In this document: positions 50,295 through 60,542 of the stretch, in pieces | How positions within the stretch are numbered: position 1 is the first letter of the stretch | Layout: every line of letters begins with the position of its first letter | Source: Tersicoccus mangrovi | Lineage (GTDB): Bacteria; Actinomycetota; Actinomycetes; Actinomycetales; Micrococcaceae | Reading direction: 5' to 3' | Assembly (NCBI RefSeq): GCF_036881825.1 | Contig: NZ_JBAJMW010000004.1 | Coordinates: forward strand, 248,001 to 312,000 | Length of the DNA: 64,000 nucleotides | Notes under the pieces: model-generated | Seen by the model: the letters and a program-made list of their open reading frames with translations, nothing else | Database searches by the model: none | What the model was told of the DNA's origin: nothing | Program-made: the position numbers and the translations under genes

Positions 50295-51416
50295 ATGGCC
50301 GACGATGCCGCCGTCGCCCCGGTGCGTACCGGGCGCACGCTCGGGGTCGAGGAGGAGTTCCACCTCGTCGACCTCACCACCCGCAGGCTCGCGCCCCGGG
50401 CGCCCGAGCTTCTCCCCCTGCTGCCCGACGACGGCTACGTCGCCGAGCTGCAGCGCTGTTGCGTGGAGACGAACAGCGCCGTCGTCCCCGGCCTGGACGC
50501 GCTCCGAGCGGACCTGGCCGAGCGGCGCGCCGTCCTCGCGCGGGCCGCGGGCGGGCTCGGTCTGGGCGTCGCGGCGGCGGGGACGATGCCGCTCGCCGCG
50601 GGCCTGCCCCTCGAGCCCAGTGACGGCCCGCGGTACCAGCGGATGTTCACCGACTACGCCGTGCTCGCCCGGGAGCAGCTGGTCTGCGGCTCCCAGGTGC
50701 ACGTCGGCATCCCGGACCGCGACGACGCCGTCCGGGTGGCGCCCCGGCTCGCGGCGTGGCTGCCGACGCTGCTCGCCCTGAGCGCGTCGAGCCCGTTCGC
50801 CGTCGACGGCACGGACACCGGGTACGCCAGCGCCCGCACCCTGCTGTGGCAGCGGTGGCCGACGACGGGCACCGGCATCCTCGCCCGCGACGCCGCGGAC
50901 TACGACGCGCAGGTGGCCGCCCTCGTCGGCACCGGCGTCATCGCCGACCCGGGCATGATCTACACGGACGTCCGGCCCGCGACGGTCGCCCCGACCCTGG
51001 AGCTGCGGATCTGCGACAGCTGCCCCGACCTGGACACCCTCGTCCTGATCGCCGGGCTCTACCGGGCGCTCGTGGAGCGGGAGCTGGCCGGCCTGCGCGA
51101 GGACCCCGACCGCCCGCCGGTGCCCGAGACGCTCGCCCGGGCGGCCCGGTGGCGGGCGGCCCGCTCCGGGCTGGAGGGCGAGCTGATCGACGTGCCGACG
51201 GCCACCGCCCGGCCGGCCGGCGACGTCGTGCGCGCGCTGACCGGGGCCCTGGCGCCGTGGCTGGAGGAGTCCGGGGACCTCGCGCAGGTGCGCGACCTGC
51301 AGGAGCGGGTGCTCGCCGCCGGCTCGTCGGCCGCCCAGCAGCAGCGCGCCCACCGGCGGCAGGGCCGGCTGACCGACGTCGTCGACCTGCTCGTCGAGCA
51401 GACCCGCCGGGCCTGA
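50295..51416 (+). CDS. Glutamate-cysteine ligase-like carboxylate-amine ligase (YbdK/GCS2 family)
   Basis: 373 residues with TLGVEEEFHLVD (ATP/Mg acidic motif), CCVETNSAVVPGLD, GSQVHVGIPD and LELRICDSCPDLDTLVLIAGLYRAL, matching the GCS2/YbdK family. Such enzymes form gamma-glutamyl amides; YbdK itself has weak gamma-glutamylcysteine activity. TAGCCT six bases before the ATG indicates a leaderless transcript. Mycothiol rather than glutathione is the usual thiol in this group, so the real product is unclear. The next DNA is a broken nhaA. Confidence 0.88.
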   Translation: MADDAAVAPVRTGRTLGVEEEFHLVDLTTRRLAPRAPELLPLLPDDGYVAELQRCCVETNSAVVPGLDALRADLAERRAVLARAAGGLGLGVAAAGTMPLAAGLPLEPSDGPRYQRMFTDYAVLAREQLVCGSQVHVGIPDRDDAVRVAPRLAAWLPTLLALSASSPFAVDGTDTGYASARTLLWQRWPTTGTGILARDAADYDAQVAALVGTGVIADPGMIYTDVRPATVAPTLELRICDSCPDLDTLVLIAGLYRALVERELAGLREDPDRPPVPETLARAARWRAARSGLEGELIDVPTATARPAGDVVRALTGALAPWLEESGDLAQVRDLQERVLAAGSSAAQQQRAHRRQGRLTDVVDLLVEQTRRA

Positions 51417-51512
51417 GCCGGCGGATCAACCCCGGCCGGCCGAGTCGGTTGTGGTCGGGTCCGTATCGGACGACGATGGGCGTCACCCGGTTCTCGTGGA
51501 GAGATTCGCGTC

Positions 51513-51772
51513 ATGCCTCAGCCCTTGTCCGTCGAGGAGATCCTGCATCGCCGCATCACCCGGGCCCGCTGGCTTAATAACGACACGTGGGCGGCTATCG
51601 CCCTGGCCGCCGCGACCGTGGTGGCCAGGGCTGGGCCAGCGTCGGCGGGACCTACCACTCTTTCTGGTCGACCGCGGCCGGCGTGTCCGTCGGTGATCTG
51701 CGCCTGGACCAGACGCTGAGCGCGTGGGTGGACGAGGCCATGATGACCGTCTTCGTCTCCGTGCGGCTGCGG
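51513..51772 (+). pseudogene. nhaA: Remnant of a Na+/H+ antiporter NhaA gene
   Basis: The first frame (ATG 51513) encodes ...RARWLNNDTWAAIALAAATVVA. From about 51620 the next frame continues WASVGGTYHSFWSTAAGVSVGDLRLDQTLSAWVDEAMMTVF, clearly NhaA (compare the SYHALW...VGLxxxxLxLxxWVNDGLMALFFF pattern), then it decays after about 51770. NhaA is about 400 residues; only ~85 survive, with at least one frameshift. The break coincides with the start of the low-GC segment, so insertion or deletion of the island probably destroyed it. Confidence 0.75.
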
Positions 51773-52167
51773 CCGCCTGAGACAAGCCGCGCTTGGCGCG
51801 GTGGCCCATCACGGCAATGCTCACCGATCCTGCCAGCGCCAGACGGTCAGATTCGATCGCGTAGGCGGGGTCTACGGCGCGGCGAGTCCGCTAGGCATCG
51901 TCATGCGCTCTCAGGCCCGACAACCTCATACCCACGACAATGATGCGCGAGTTGCGAAAGGACTGGGGATCCGAACTGCCAGGCGGCTCGACCAGTGCTG
52001 CGTCGAGATCGCCGATCTTCTCGATGGGAGGCGAGCCCAGAGAAGACCTCTACGCTGAATAAGGTCAGCGGGCACGTCCATCACGCGCGGCACAGCGACC
52101 CCGTTGCCCCGCAACGTGAATACGGTCGCCACGACGAGGACGGTTCCCGGGTACTAGGTGGTGTGAG
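51773..52167. other. Gene-free transition into the low-GC island
   Basis: I see no intact gene in these 395 bases. On the minus strand short coding-like pieces occur (RRAVDPAYAIESDRLALAGSVSIAVMG at about 51787-51867, and FTLRGNGVAVPRVMDVPADL near 52060-52125), each without start or stop of its own. They look like decayed fragments of unidentified genes. GC falls here from the level of the left flank. Confidence 0.5.
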
Positions 52168-52704
52168 CTACGCCAAACTAGAGCGTCGCCGCCCAACCCA
52201 GGCAAGGTGCTTCTGCGCGACCAGCCTTCCTCGTCTGTGACGTCCGCGCAGCACGCCCACGCGTGTGCGCCCCTCAATGAGCTGTAGTCCAATACTCCCT
52301 GGCCTCAACAGATCTCGGTCGATCACAATGGGCCAGCGCTTCCAGGTGCCGTGGACGTCCCAAGAAAGCCGAACACCCACGTGGACTCCGCGGCTCCTCT
52401 GGGCGATCCAGTGATCTGGGTCCTTCGCGAGATGATCGATCGTGTCCGCTTCCGAGGGCCCCGTAGGCATGGTCATGAAGTCGTCGGTATCCAGAGCTTC
52501 CACCTGCCAGCTGAGCTGCTCGAGGTCCACATCTCTGTAATCCCGCAAGAACGGATCATGATCAGCGAAGTCGTAAAGCCACTGCTCTACGACGTCCTCA
52601 GGCCATCGCAGACGCAGAACCTCTGGCAATCGCATGAATGCGGCGAGACCGAACTCGCTCTCTCTGCAGAGCCGAGCGGACTGTAAAAACTCCGAGAGAT
52701 ACAT
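52168..52704 (-). CDS. Uncharacterised protein with ParB/sulfiredoxin-like C-terminal motif
   Basis: 178 residues, not recognised as a known family. The first half is acidic and helical (LRWPEDVVEQWLYDFADHDPFLRDYRDVDLEQLSW), the second reads WKRWPIVIDRDLLRPGSIGLQLIEGRTRVGVLRGRHRRG. The part LIEGRTRVG resembles the nucleotide-binding GERR-type loop of ParB/sulfiredoxin folds (as in LVEGHTRLG proteins). Ends RRRSSLA. Starts ATG 52704, weak ribosome binding site. It follows the Abi-like gene by 63 bases on the same strand, so co-transcription is likely. Composition differs from the flanking core genes. Confidence 0.65.
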   Translation of the reverse strand: MYLSEFLQSARLCRESEFGLAAFMRLPEVLRLRWPEDVVEQWLYDFADHDPFLRDYRDVDLEQLSWQVEALDTDDFMTMPTGPSEADTIDHLAKDPDHWIAQRSRGVHVGVRLSWDVHGTWKRWPIVIDRDLLRPGSIGLQLIEGRTRVGVLRGRHRRGRLVAQKHLAWVGRRRSSLA

Positions 52705-52767
52705 GCCGTTATTCTCTCAGGTCCCGTTGCTGGGCGGCCAAGAACGAGGGCTACGGGGTGAGCCCCG

Positions 52768-53523
52768 TTAGTCTACGCCTTCCCGCCGGTTCTCCTCGCC
52801 TGTCTGCCGGTCTTCGATGAGGTCTCCGTGTTCATGACGCAGTTGAGTGAGCAGGAGGCTGCCCAGGCCCAGGACTCCGATGGCGTATCGCCGGGCGTCG
52901 TCTCGCTTCTGAATGCGGTGACGGTCTACGTTTCCGAGAGCCTGAGCGAACCCCATTCCGAGACCTCTCCACCCTTCGCGTTCTCCCGCCCGTGAGCCCA
53001 GTCTCCAGTCGCTTGAATCGCCGAAGACATGCGCCATGAGGCCCTTGCCAACGAGCGCCTCACCCTGCTTCCCGCTCGGTTCGCCAGTCCATGTACGGAT
53101 GCGGTGTTCCACGAAGATAGCTGTCTGTGACGCGACCTTGCCCCAATCGCCGTCCTCCACAAGGTGCCTTACATGCTCCCAGAGCTCGGGATCGAAGGAG
53201 CGAAGGTCCAAGGGTTCGTCGTCCGTCACTTGCAGGCGCAGATGGTACAAGGCAGCGTCGATGACGCCGCATGCGTTGCGAATGCCGCTCTGGCGGGCTT
53301 GTTCGAAGTAGCGGTCAGGCGTACTGGTGCTCCACATACCGAGTGAGTAGCGGACTTTATCGAAGCGGTCGACTAGATGGTCGTCCTTGCCGAGTGCTGC
53401 TACGAGCACGCCGCGCACCTTGCCTTTCCAACTAGTCCAGTGTTCGCCCCCGCCCATCACCTGCCGAGTCGAGGCCTCCTCCTTAAGCGCTTCGAGTGCT
53501 CCAATGGCCTTGTCTGCTCGCAT
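52768..53523 (-). CDS. Abortive-infection C-terminal / Ymh-like (HEPN-related) protein
   Basis: About 251 residues from ATG 53523. Residues ~105-230 resemble the TIGR02391 Hypoth_Ymh/Abi-C domain: DPELWEHVRHLVEDGDWGKVASQTAIFVEHRIRTWTG, GKGLMAHVFG, then GMGFAQALGNVDRHRIQ. The family motif at the end is usually RNPxAH (the HEPN-type RxxxxH RNase site); here it reads GNVDRH, so the first Arg is Gly while Asn and His stay. The N-terminal domain (LEALKEEASTRQVMGGGEHWTSWKGKVRGVLVAALG) is helical. TACCGT six bases before the ATG supports a leaderless start; longer frames upstream are not family-like. The following gene is 63 bases on. Confidence 0.7.
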   Translation of the reverse strand: MRADKAIGALEALKEEASTRQVMGGGEHWTSWKGKVRGVLVAALGKDDHLVDRFDKVRYSLGMWSTSTPDRYFEQARQSGIRNACGVIDAALYHLRLQVTDDEPLDLRSFDPELWEHVRHLVEDGDWGKVASQTAIFVEHRIRTWTGEPSGKQGEALVGKGLMAHVFGDSSDWRLGSRAGEREGWRGLGMGFAQALGNVDRHRIQKRDDARRYAIGVLGLGSLLLTQLRHEHGDLIEDRQTGEENRREGVD

Positions 53524-53881
53524 GCACCAACGGTAGCGGTGGGCCTGAGAGTCTGGTGCACTCGCCGGTCGCCCGTTCGTGGATCCCGCCTCTCCGGCCG
53601 TGGCTTCCTTAACGGGACCACGTACGTTGTCAGCCACCTGCCAGATATCGGCAGCATTAGTGCGTATCGTCGAGAGGCGTGGGGGATAGTACGCCAAGGT
53701 AGAACACCGTTAGGACATCGGTGGGACTTCGGCACAAGATCGCATGGTCGACGGGTGACGAATCTGCGCACGTGCCAACGCAGCGTACTCAGATTGGCCA
53801 GAGCAGGCCGGGTTGGCGGGACGCCGTGGCATCACGAATGAATCTTCCTATGTTGCTGGTCACTTTGCCCGCCTGCACCCG
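53524..53881. other. 358-base intergenic region between the OLD and Abi-like genes
   Basis: No gene that I can support. The left end holds the -10 TACCGT (minus, 53530-53535) of the Abi-like gene. Short frames exist on both strands but lack coding character. Confidence 0.5.
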
Positions 53882-55621
53882 TCAACTAGAAGCCGTGGTT
53901 CCCTTATCTCCAATTGCGGCGGGCTGCAGGCTCTTGACTCGTGATTTCAGATCGTCGAGTAAAACTGACCACCTGTTGTAGTGCTCGGGCTTGGCGTTCT
54001 GCGCGAGCCACCCCGGAAAATCCTGCTTTCCGCGAGGTGTGAAGTCGTAGCGGTACTCCCCGCCGTGCTTCGCCTTCGATTTGAGCACAAGCTCTTCGCC
54101 TTGCTCGTCGACAAAGTTCTGTATTAGCGCCGCCGGGAACATCCACTCGCTCTCAGCATCCTGATGACCCCCGACGAACGTGCGATACTCAAGGATCGAC
54201 TTCTTCGCAAAGCCGAATCGTCCAGACAACAAATCACGTGCGGTGCGGCCGTCCCCATCAGAGTCGAACAGGGCAATCACCTCTTGCTTTGCTTCAGCGC
54301 GAAGGAGGATGGCCTGCGCGACTGCGGAGTGCGCTCCTTTGCAGGCCACAATCGCGATCGACGTCAACTCATCGGCGCGACCCAGCGCCGACGATGCCAA
54401 CTCGATGAACTGCTTGTCGGTTTCACCTTCCACCACCAGGAGCAGTACGCAGTTCGGAGGCACTGAATGGTAGCGGTCGAGGAGTTCGGGAACGACGGTG
54501 TCGACGAAGAGTCCGGACATGACGTTGGCATGCTCGCCGTTCCCGAGCGCTGACGCGACAACTCGCGAGATCCCATCGTCCACGCCCTTCTCCAGCGCGA
54601 CCACCTGTGCATTAGGCGAACGGGAGATTATGTACGGCGAATGAGACGTCACCAGCAGCGTCACGTCATCTCGTTCCGCAAGTTGCTCGAGATCGTCTCT
54701 CAGGGCTTGCTGAGCTGCCGGGTGCAGGAAGGCCTCTGGCTCTTCGAGCGCGAATACGAGAGACTGCTTGCTCGCATCGCTGAGGTACCGCAGTAGCGCG
54801 ATTAGCACACCGCCAGCGATACCTGTGCCCTTGGAAGCCAGATCGGTCATCACCGAGTCCTCAAGCCGAATTCGGATGTTCGACAGGGTCTCTTCGAGGG
54901 ACGTCACCGACGGGACAAGAGCGATGTCCTTCACCTCAGGGAACAGTCGTTGACTGAGGTTGAGAATCTTCTCGCGCATCGGCGCAAGCAACCCGTTTTG
55001 AAGATGCTCCTCATACGCAATCCGGGCTCCCTCTGATTCCCCGTATGCGGTTCCCAACTCTTCGCGCAACACGGTGTGGAGGATCTCCCGGAACTGCCCG
55101 AGCAGAAGCATCTCGATGCTCTGGCCGCTCTCAACAGGTACGAATCTCACGAGCTTGCGGAACTGCTTAAGCGCGCGCTCGTTGAGTCTTGTGTCCCCGC
55201 GACGATCACCCACACCCTTCGCGGCGAAGTACTCCTGCCTCACTAAACCAGTCGTTTGATTGCCACGATAGGTGACGACCAGGCGCAACTCGTTCGCGCC
55301 AGCGTATGTCGGCCTGTCGTTGCCGACGACGCTTTCCTCGTACTCCCGGAGATATTTGAGTAGCGTCTTTTCAGAACTCGATCGTCCCTCGACTTTGAAG
55401 GTGAGCGTCGTTCGCGGGTAGGCATAGAGTCGCTGACCAGGAACGTCCCGTGACGCATGAAAGTCATACGCTGGATCTAGTGCAAGCTTGAGCGCCCGAA
55501 CGAGATTCGACTTACCGCAGTTGTTCGGCCCGACGAACGAGTTCATTCCGGTCACAAGCGAGACGTCTATGCCGTCAACGAACGAACGAAACGATTTTAC
55601 GTCAAGACGCACTAGCTTCAC
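53882..55621 (-). CDS. OLD-family ATP-dependent endonuclease (ABC ATPase plus TOPRIM nuclease)
   Basis: 579 residues. The ABC-type ATPase has Walker A GPNNCGKSNLVRAL near residue 35 and Walker B LVFALEEPEAFLHPAAQQAL with the His switch in LLVTSHSPYIISRS. The C-terminal TOPRIM domain shows LLLVVEGETDKQFIE (metal Glu) and VIALFDSDGDG (DxD), both intact. OLD proteins (P2 Old, GajA, RecF-like) cut DNA and act in phage exclusion. Start GTG 55621 chosen for GGAG seven bases upstream; GTG 55669 would add 16 residues. No GajB-type helicase is adjacent. Codon use and GC are unlike the core genes. Confidence 0.9.
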   Translation of the reverse strand: MKLVRLDVKSFRSFVDGIDVSLVTGMNSFVGPNNCGKSNLVRALKLALDPAYDFHASRDVPGQRLYAYPRTTLTFKVEGRSSSEKTLLKYLREYEESVVGNDRPTYAGANELRLVVTYRGNQTTGLVRQEYFAAKGVGDRRGDTRLNERALKQFRKLVRFVPVESGQSIEMLLLGQFREILHTVLREELGTAYGESEGARIAYEEHLQNGLLAPMREKILNLSQRLFPEVKDIALVPSVTSLEETLSNIRIRLEDSVMTDLASKGTGIAGGVLIALLRYLSDASKQSLVFALEEPEAFLHPAAQQALRDDLEQLAERDDVTLLVTSHSPYIISRSPNAQVVALEKGVDDGISRVVASALGNGEHANVMSGLFVDTVVPELLDRYHSVPPNCVLLLVVEGETDKQFIELASSALGRADELTSIAIVACKGAHSAVAQAILLRAEAKQEVIALFDSDGDGRTARDLLSGRFGFAKKSILEYRTFVGGHQDAESEWMFPAALIQNFVDEQGEELVLKSKAKHGGEYRYDFTPRGKQDFPGWLAQNAKPEHYNRWSVLLDDLKSRVKSLQPAAIGDKGTTASS

Positions 55622-55846
55622 GTCGAATCTCCAAACTTGCTTCTCCAGGTCACTTAGACTCTCCCACACGTCGCCCGGCTCGGATGCGCGAGACGTCGTG
55701 GCGCGCCGCCACTACCGCCAAAGCGATGCTTCTCGAGAGTCAAATTGCGCCAGCAGGCGGAACTGGTCCGGGCGCGCTAAGACGCGATCGCCCCGCCCAG
55801 CGGCGCTGGAGGGACGACTGACGAGCTGGACGTGCGGGAACAGCGA

Positions 55847-55876
55847 AGAGCCCGGTGGATCGCTCCACCGGGCCCT
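55847..55876 (-). terminator. Terminator of acnA
   Basis: A 13-bp stem with one mismatch (AGAGCCCGGTGGA and its near complement), TCGC loop, 27 bases past the acnA stop. It marks the right edge of the low-GC island; 55670-55846 holds no gene. Confidence 0.82.
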
Positions 55877-55903
55877 CACCGCTCCTGCGGGTGCGTACGG
55901 TCG

Positions 55904-58741
<2,838 letters not shown>

Positions 58742-59039
58742 AGCGACGCTCCTCTCGCTTCCGACTCACTGTCTGACGACCCGTCGACCCAGCGACGGGC
58801 GAAGCCTGATCGGGGTCCGTTCCCCGGCCGGACACCGTCGAGCGGCACCGGCACCACCATGCTGCCCACGGCCCGGCCGCAGCACGGCGCCGGTCACGAC
58901 GCCGCCTGGTCCGCCCCGAGGCAGGTCCATCCTAGCCGTTCGGGGCGGCCCGTTCGCCCATGGTGCCCGGGGGTCCCGGCGACTCCGTCCGGCACGGGTC
59001 GGCGGGGCGACACAGCGGGCGAGTGGTCGGCGCGGCAGG

Positions 59040-60542
59040 TCAGCGCGTGGGCGGGGTGAGCAGCGCGAAGGACTCGAGGTGGTGCGTGTCCGGGTACAGG
59101 TCGAACGCGCGCAGGGTGTGCAGGCGCCAGCCGGCGGTGCGGAATCGGCCGAGGTCCCGCGCGAAGGACGCCGGGTCGCACGAGACGTAGGCGAGCCGGG
59201 CGGGCGGTGCGGCGATGAGGCGGTCGGTGACCCGGCGGTCCAGGCCCACACGGGGCGGGTCGACGACGACGGCGTCCGCGGGCGCCGGTGTGTCCTGGTC
59301 CGGGCGGGGTGCGGAGCGGCCACCGCGACGGCCGCCCCTGCCGACGGATCGGCCCCGGGGGCCGCCGCGGCCGCGGGCGGGACCGCCGAGGTACCGGGCG
59401 ACGTCGCCGTGGCGGACGGTCACGGTGGACAGGTCCCCGAGGTTGACGGCGGCGTCGGCGCTGGCGGCCCGGGCCGCCTCGACGGAGGTGACGGCCGCAC
59501 CGGCCGCGGCGAGCAGCCCGCTGAACAACCCGGCCCCAGCGTAGAGGTCCTGCACGCTCAGCCCGTCGACGTCGCCCAGACCCTCGCGGACGGCGGCGGT
59601 GAGCACGTCCGGGGCGGCGCGGTGCACCTGCCAGAACCCGTCGCCGGTGACCCGGTAGTGGCGCTCCCCCACGCGTTCGGTGACCCAGGGGTCCCCGCGC
59701 AGGGCGTGGATCGCGTGCGTCACCGGATCATGCCAGCACACGGACGCGCCGGGCACGGCCGTGGCGATCCGGTGCAGGTCGGCCTCGTCGACACCGCGGT
59801 CGCCGTCGGGAACGTCGCCGTCGCCACCGTCATCGTCACCGGCAACGGCGGGGAACAGGGTGATGAGAGGCCGGCCGGCACTGGCTCCGATGCCGCCGGA
59901 CGGTACCGCCACCTCGACGCGGGCCACCCCGCTCAGGTCGACGCTGGCCAGGCCGAGGGCGTCGACCGCGGGAACGCCGAGCGGCATCGTGGCGACCGGC
60001 AGCACGAGGTCGCTGCGGTGGGGGTGCATGCCGACGCGCCCGGCCGCGGTGACGTCGAAGGTGACGCGGGTACGCCAGTGCAGGCCGGCCGGGTCCTCGT
60101 CGGGCGCCGGCTCGACGTCGAGCGAGGACAGATCCGCGAGGTTCGCCGTGTCCAGCCCGGCCAGGCGGCGCAGCTGCTCGGCGAGGACCTCCCGCTTCAG
60201 GTCGCGTTGCCGGGCGAGGGCGATGTGGCCGAACTCGGCGCCGCCCACGGGCACCGAGCCGGCCTCGGCCGCCGCGAGCGCGTCCGCCTCGGCCCACGGG
60301 TGCTCCCGCCGGTCGGCGGACGCCTCGAGCACGTCGACGACGTCGGCCCGCCAGAACGAGGCGGCGTCACCGGCCTCCGTGACCCTCACCCGCACGCGCT
60401 CCCCCGGGATGCCGTGCCGCACGAAGACGACGCGGCCCTCGTGCCGGGCGACCGTGTGGCCACCGTGGGCGATGGGGCCGAGGGTGAGCTCCAGCTCGTC
60501 CGGGGCACCCGTCGCGGGATCGGCCGCCGGCTGGGCGGTCAC
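59040..60542 (-). CDS. TrmA/RlmD-type class I SAM-dependent RNA (uracil-5-) methyltransferase
   Basis: About 500 residues from GTG 60542. An N-terminal TRAM domain (LELTLGPIAHGGHTVARHEGRVVFVRHGIPGERVRVRV) is followed by a central domain and the methyltransferase: FWQVHRAAPDVL, VQDLYAGAGLFSGLLAAAGA (SAM), VVVDPPRVGLDRRV and the nucleophile Cys in LAYVSCDPASFARDL. Likely makes m5U in rRNA or tRNA. No four-cysteine iron-sulfur motif is apparent. An unusual Gly/Arg-rich insertion lies near residues 395-425. Its start overlaps the permease stop (GTGA), so the two are coupled, an arrangement also known from Mycobacterium. Confidence 0.9.
   Translation of the reverse strand: MTAQPAADPATGAPDELELTLGPIAHGGHTVARHEGRVVFVRHGIPGERVRVRVTEAGDAASFWRADVVDVLEASADRREHPWAEADALAAAEAGSVPVGGAEFGHIALARQRDLKREVLAEQLRRLAGLDTANLADLSSLDVEPAPDEDPAGLHWRTRVTFDVTAAGRVGMHPHRSDLVLPVATMPLGVPAVDALGLASVDLSGVARVEVAVPSGGIGASAGRPLITLFPAVAGDDDGGDGDVPDGDRGVDEADLHRIATAVPGASVCWHDPVTHAIHALRGDPWVTERVGERHYRVTGDGFWQVHRAAPDVLTAAVREGLGDVDGLSVQDLYAGAGLFSGLLAAAGAAVTSVEAARAASADAAVNLGDLSTVTVRHGDVARYLGGPARGRGGPRGRSVGRGGRRGGRSAPRPDQDTPAPADAVVVDPPRVGLDRRVTDRLIAAPPARLAYVSCDPASFARDLGRFRTAGWRLHTLRAFDLYPDTHHLESFALLTPPTR

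Noticed and set aside
48084..51353. 1089-residue frame extending dxs upstream
   Set aside because: The Dxs family starts at 50141 with a good ribosome binding site; the upstream part is antisense to the glutamate-cysteine ligase-like gene.
53882..55621. Gabija system
   Set aside because: The OLD protein could pass for GajA, but no UvrD-like GajB helicase gene is next to it.
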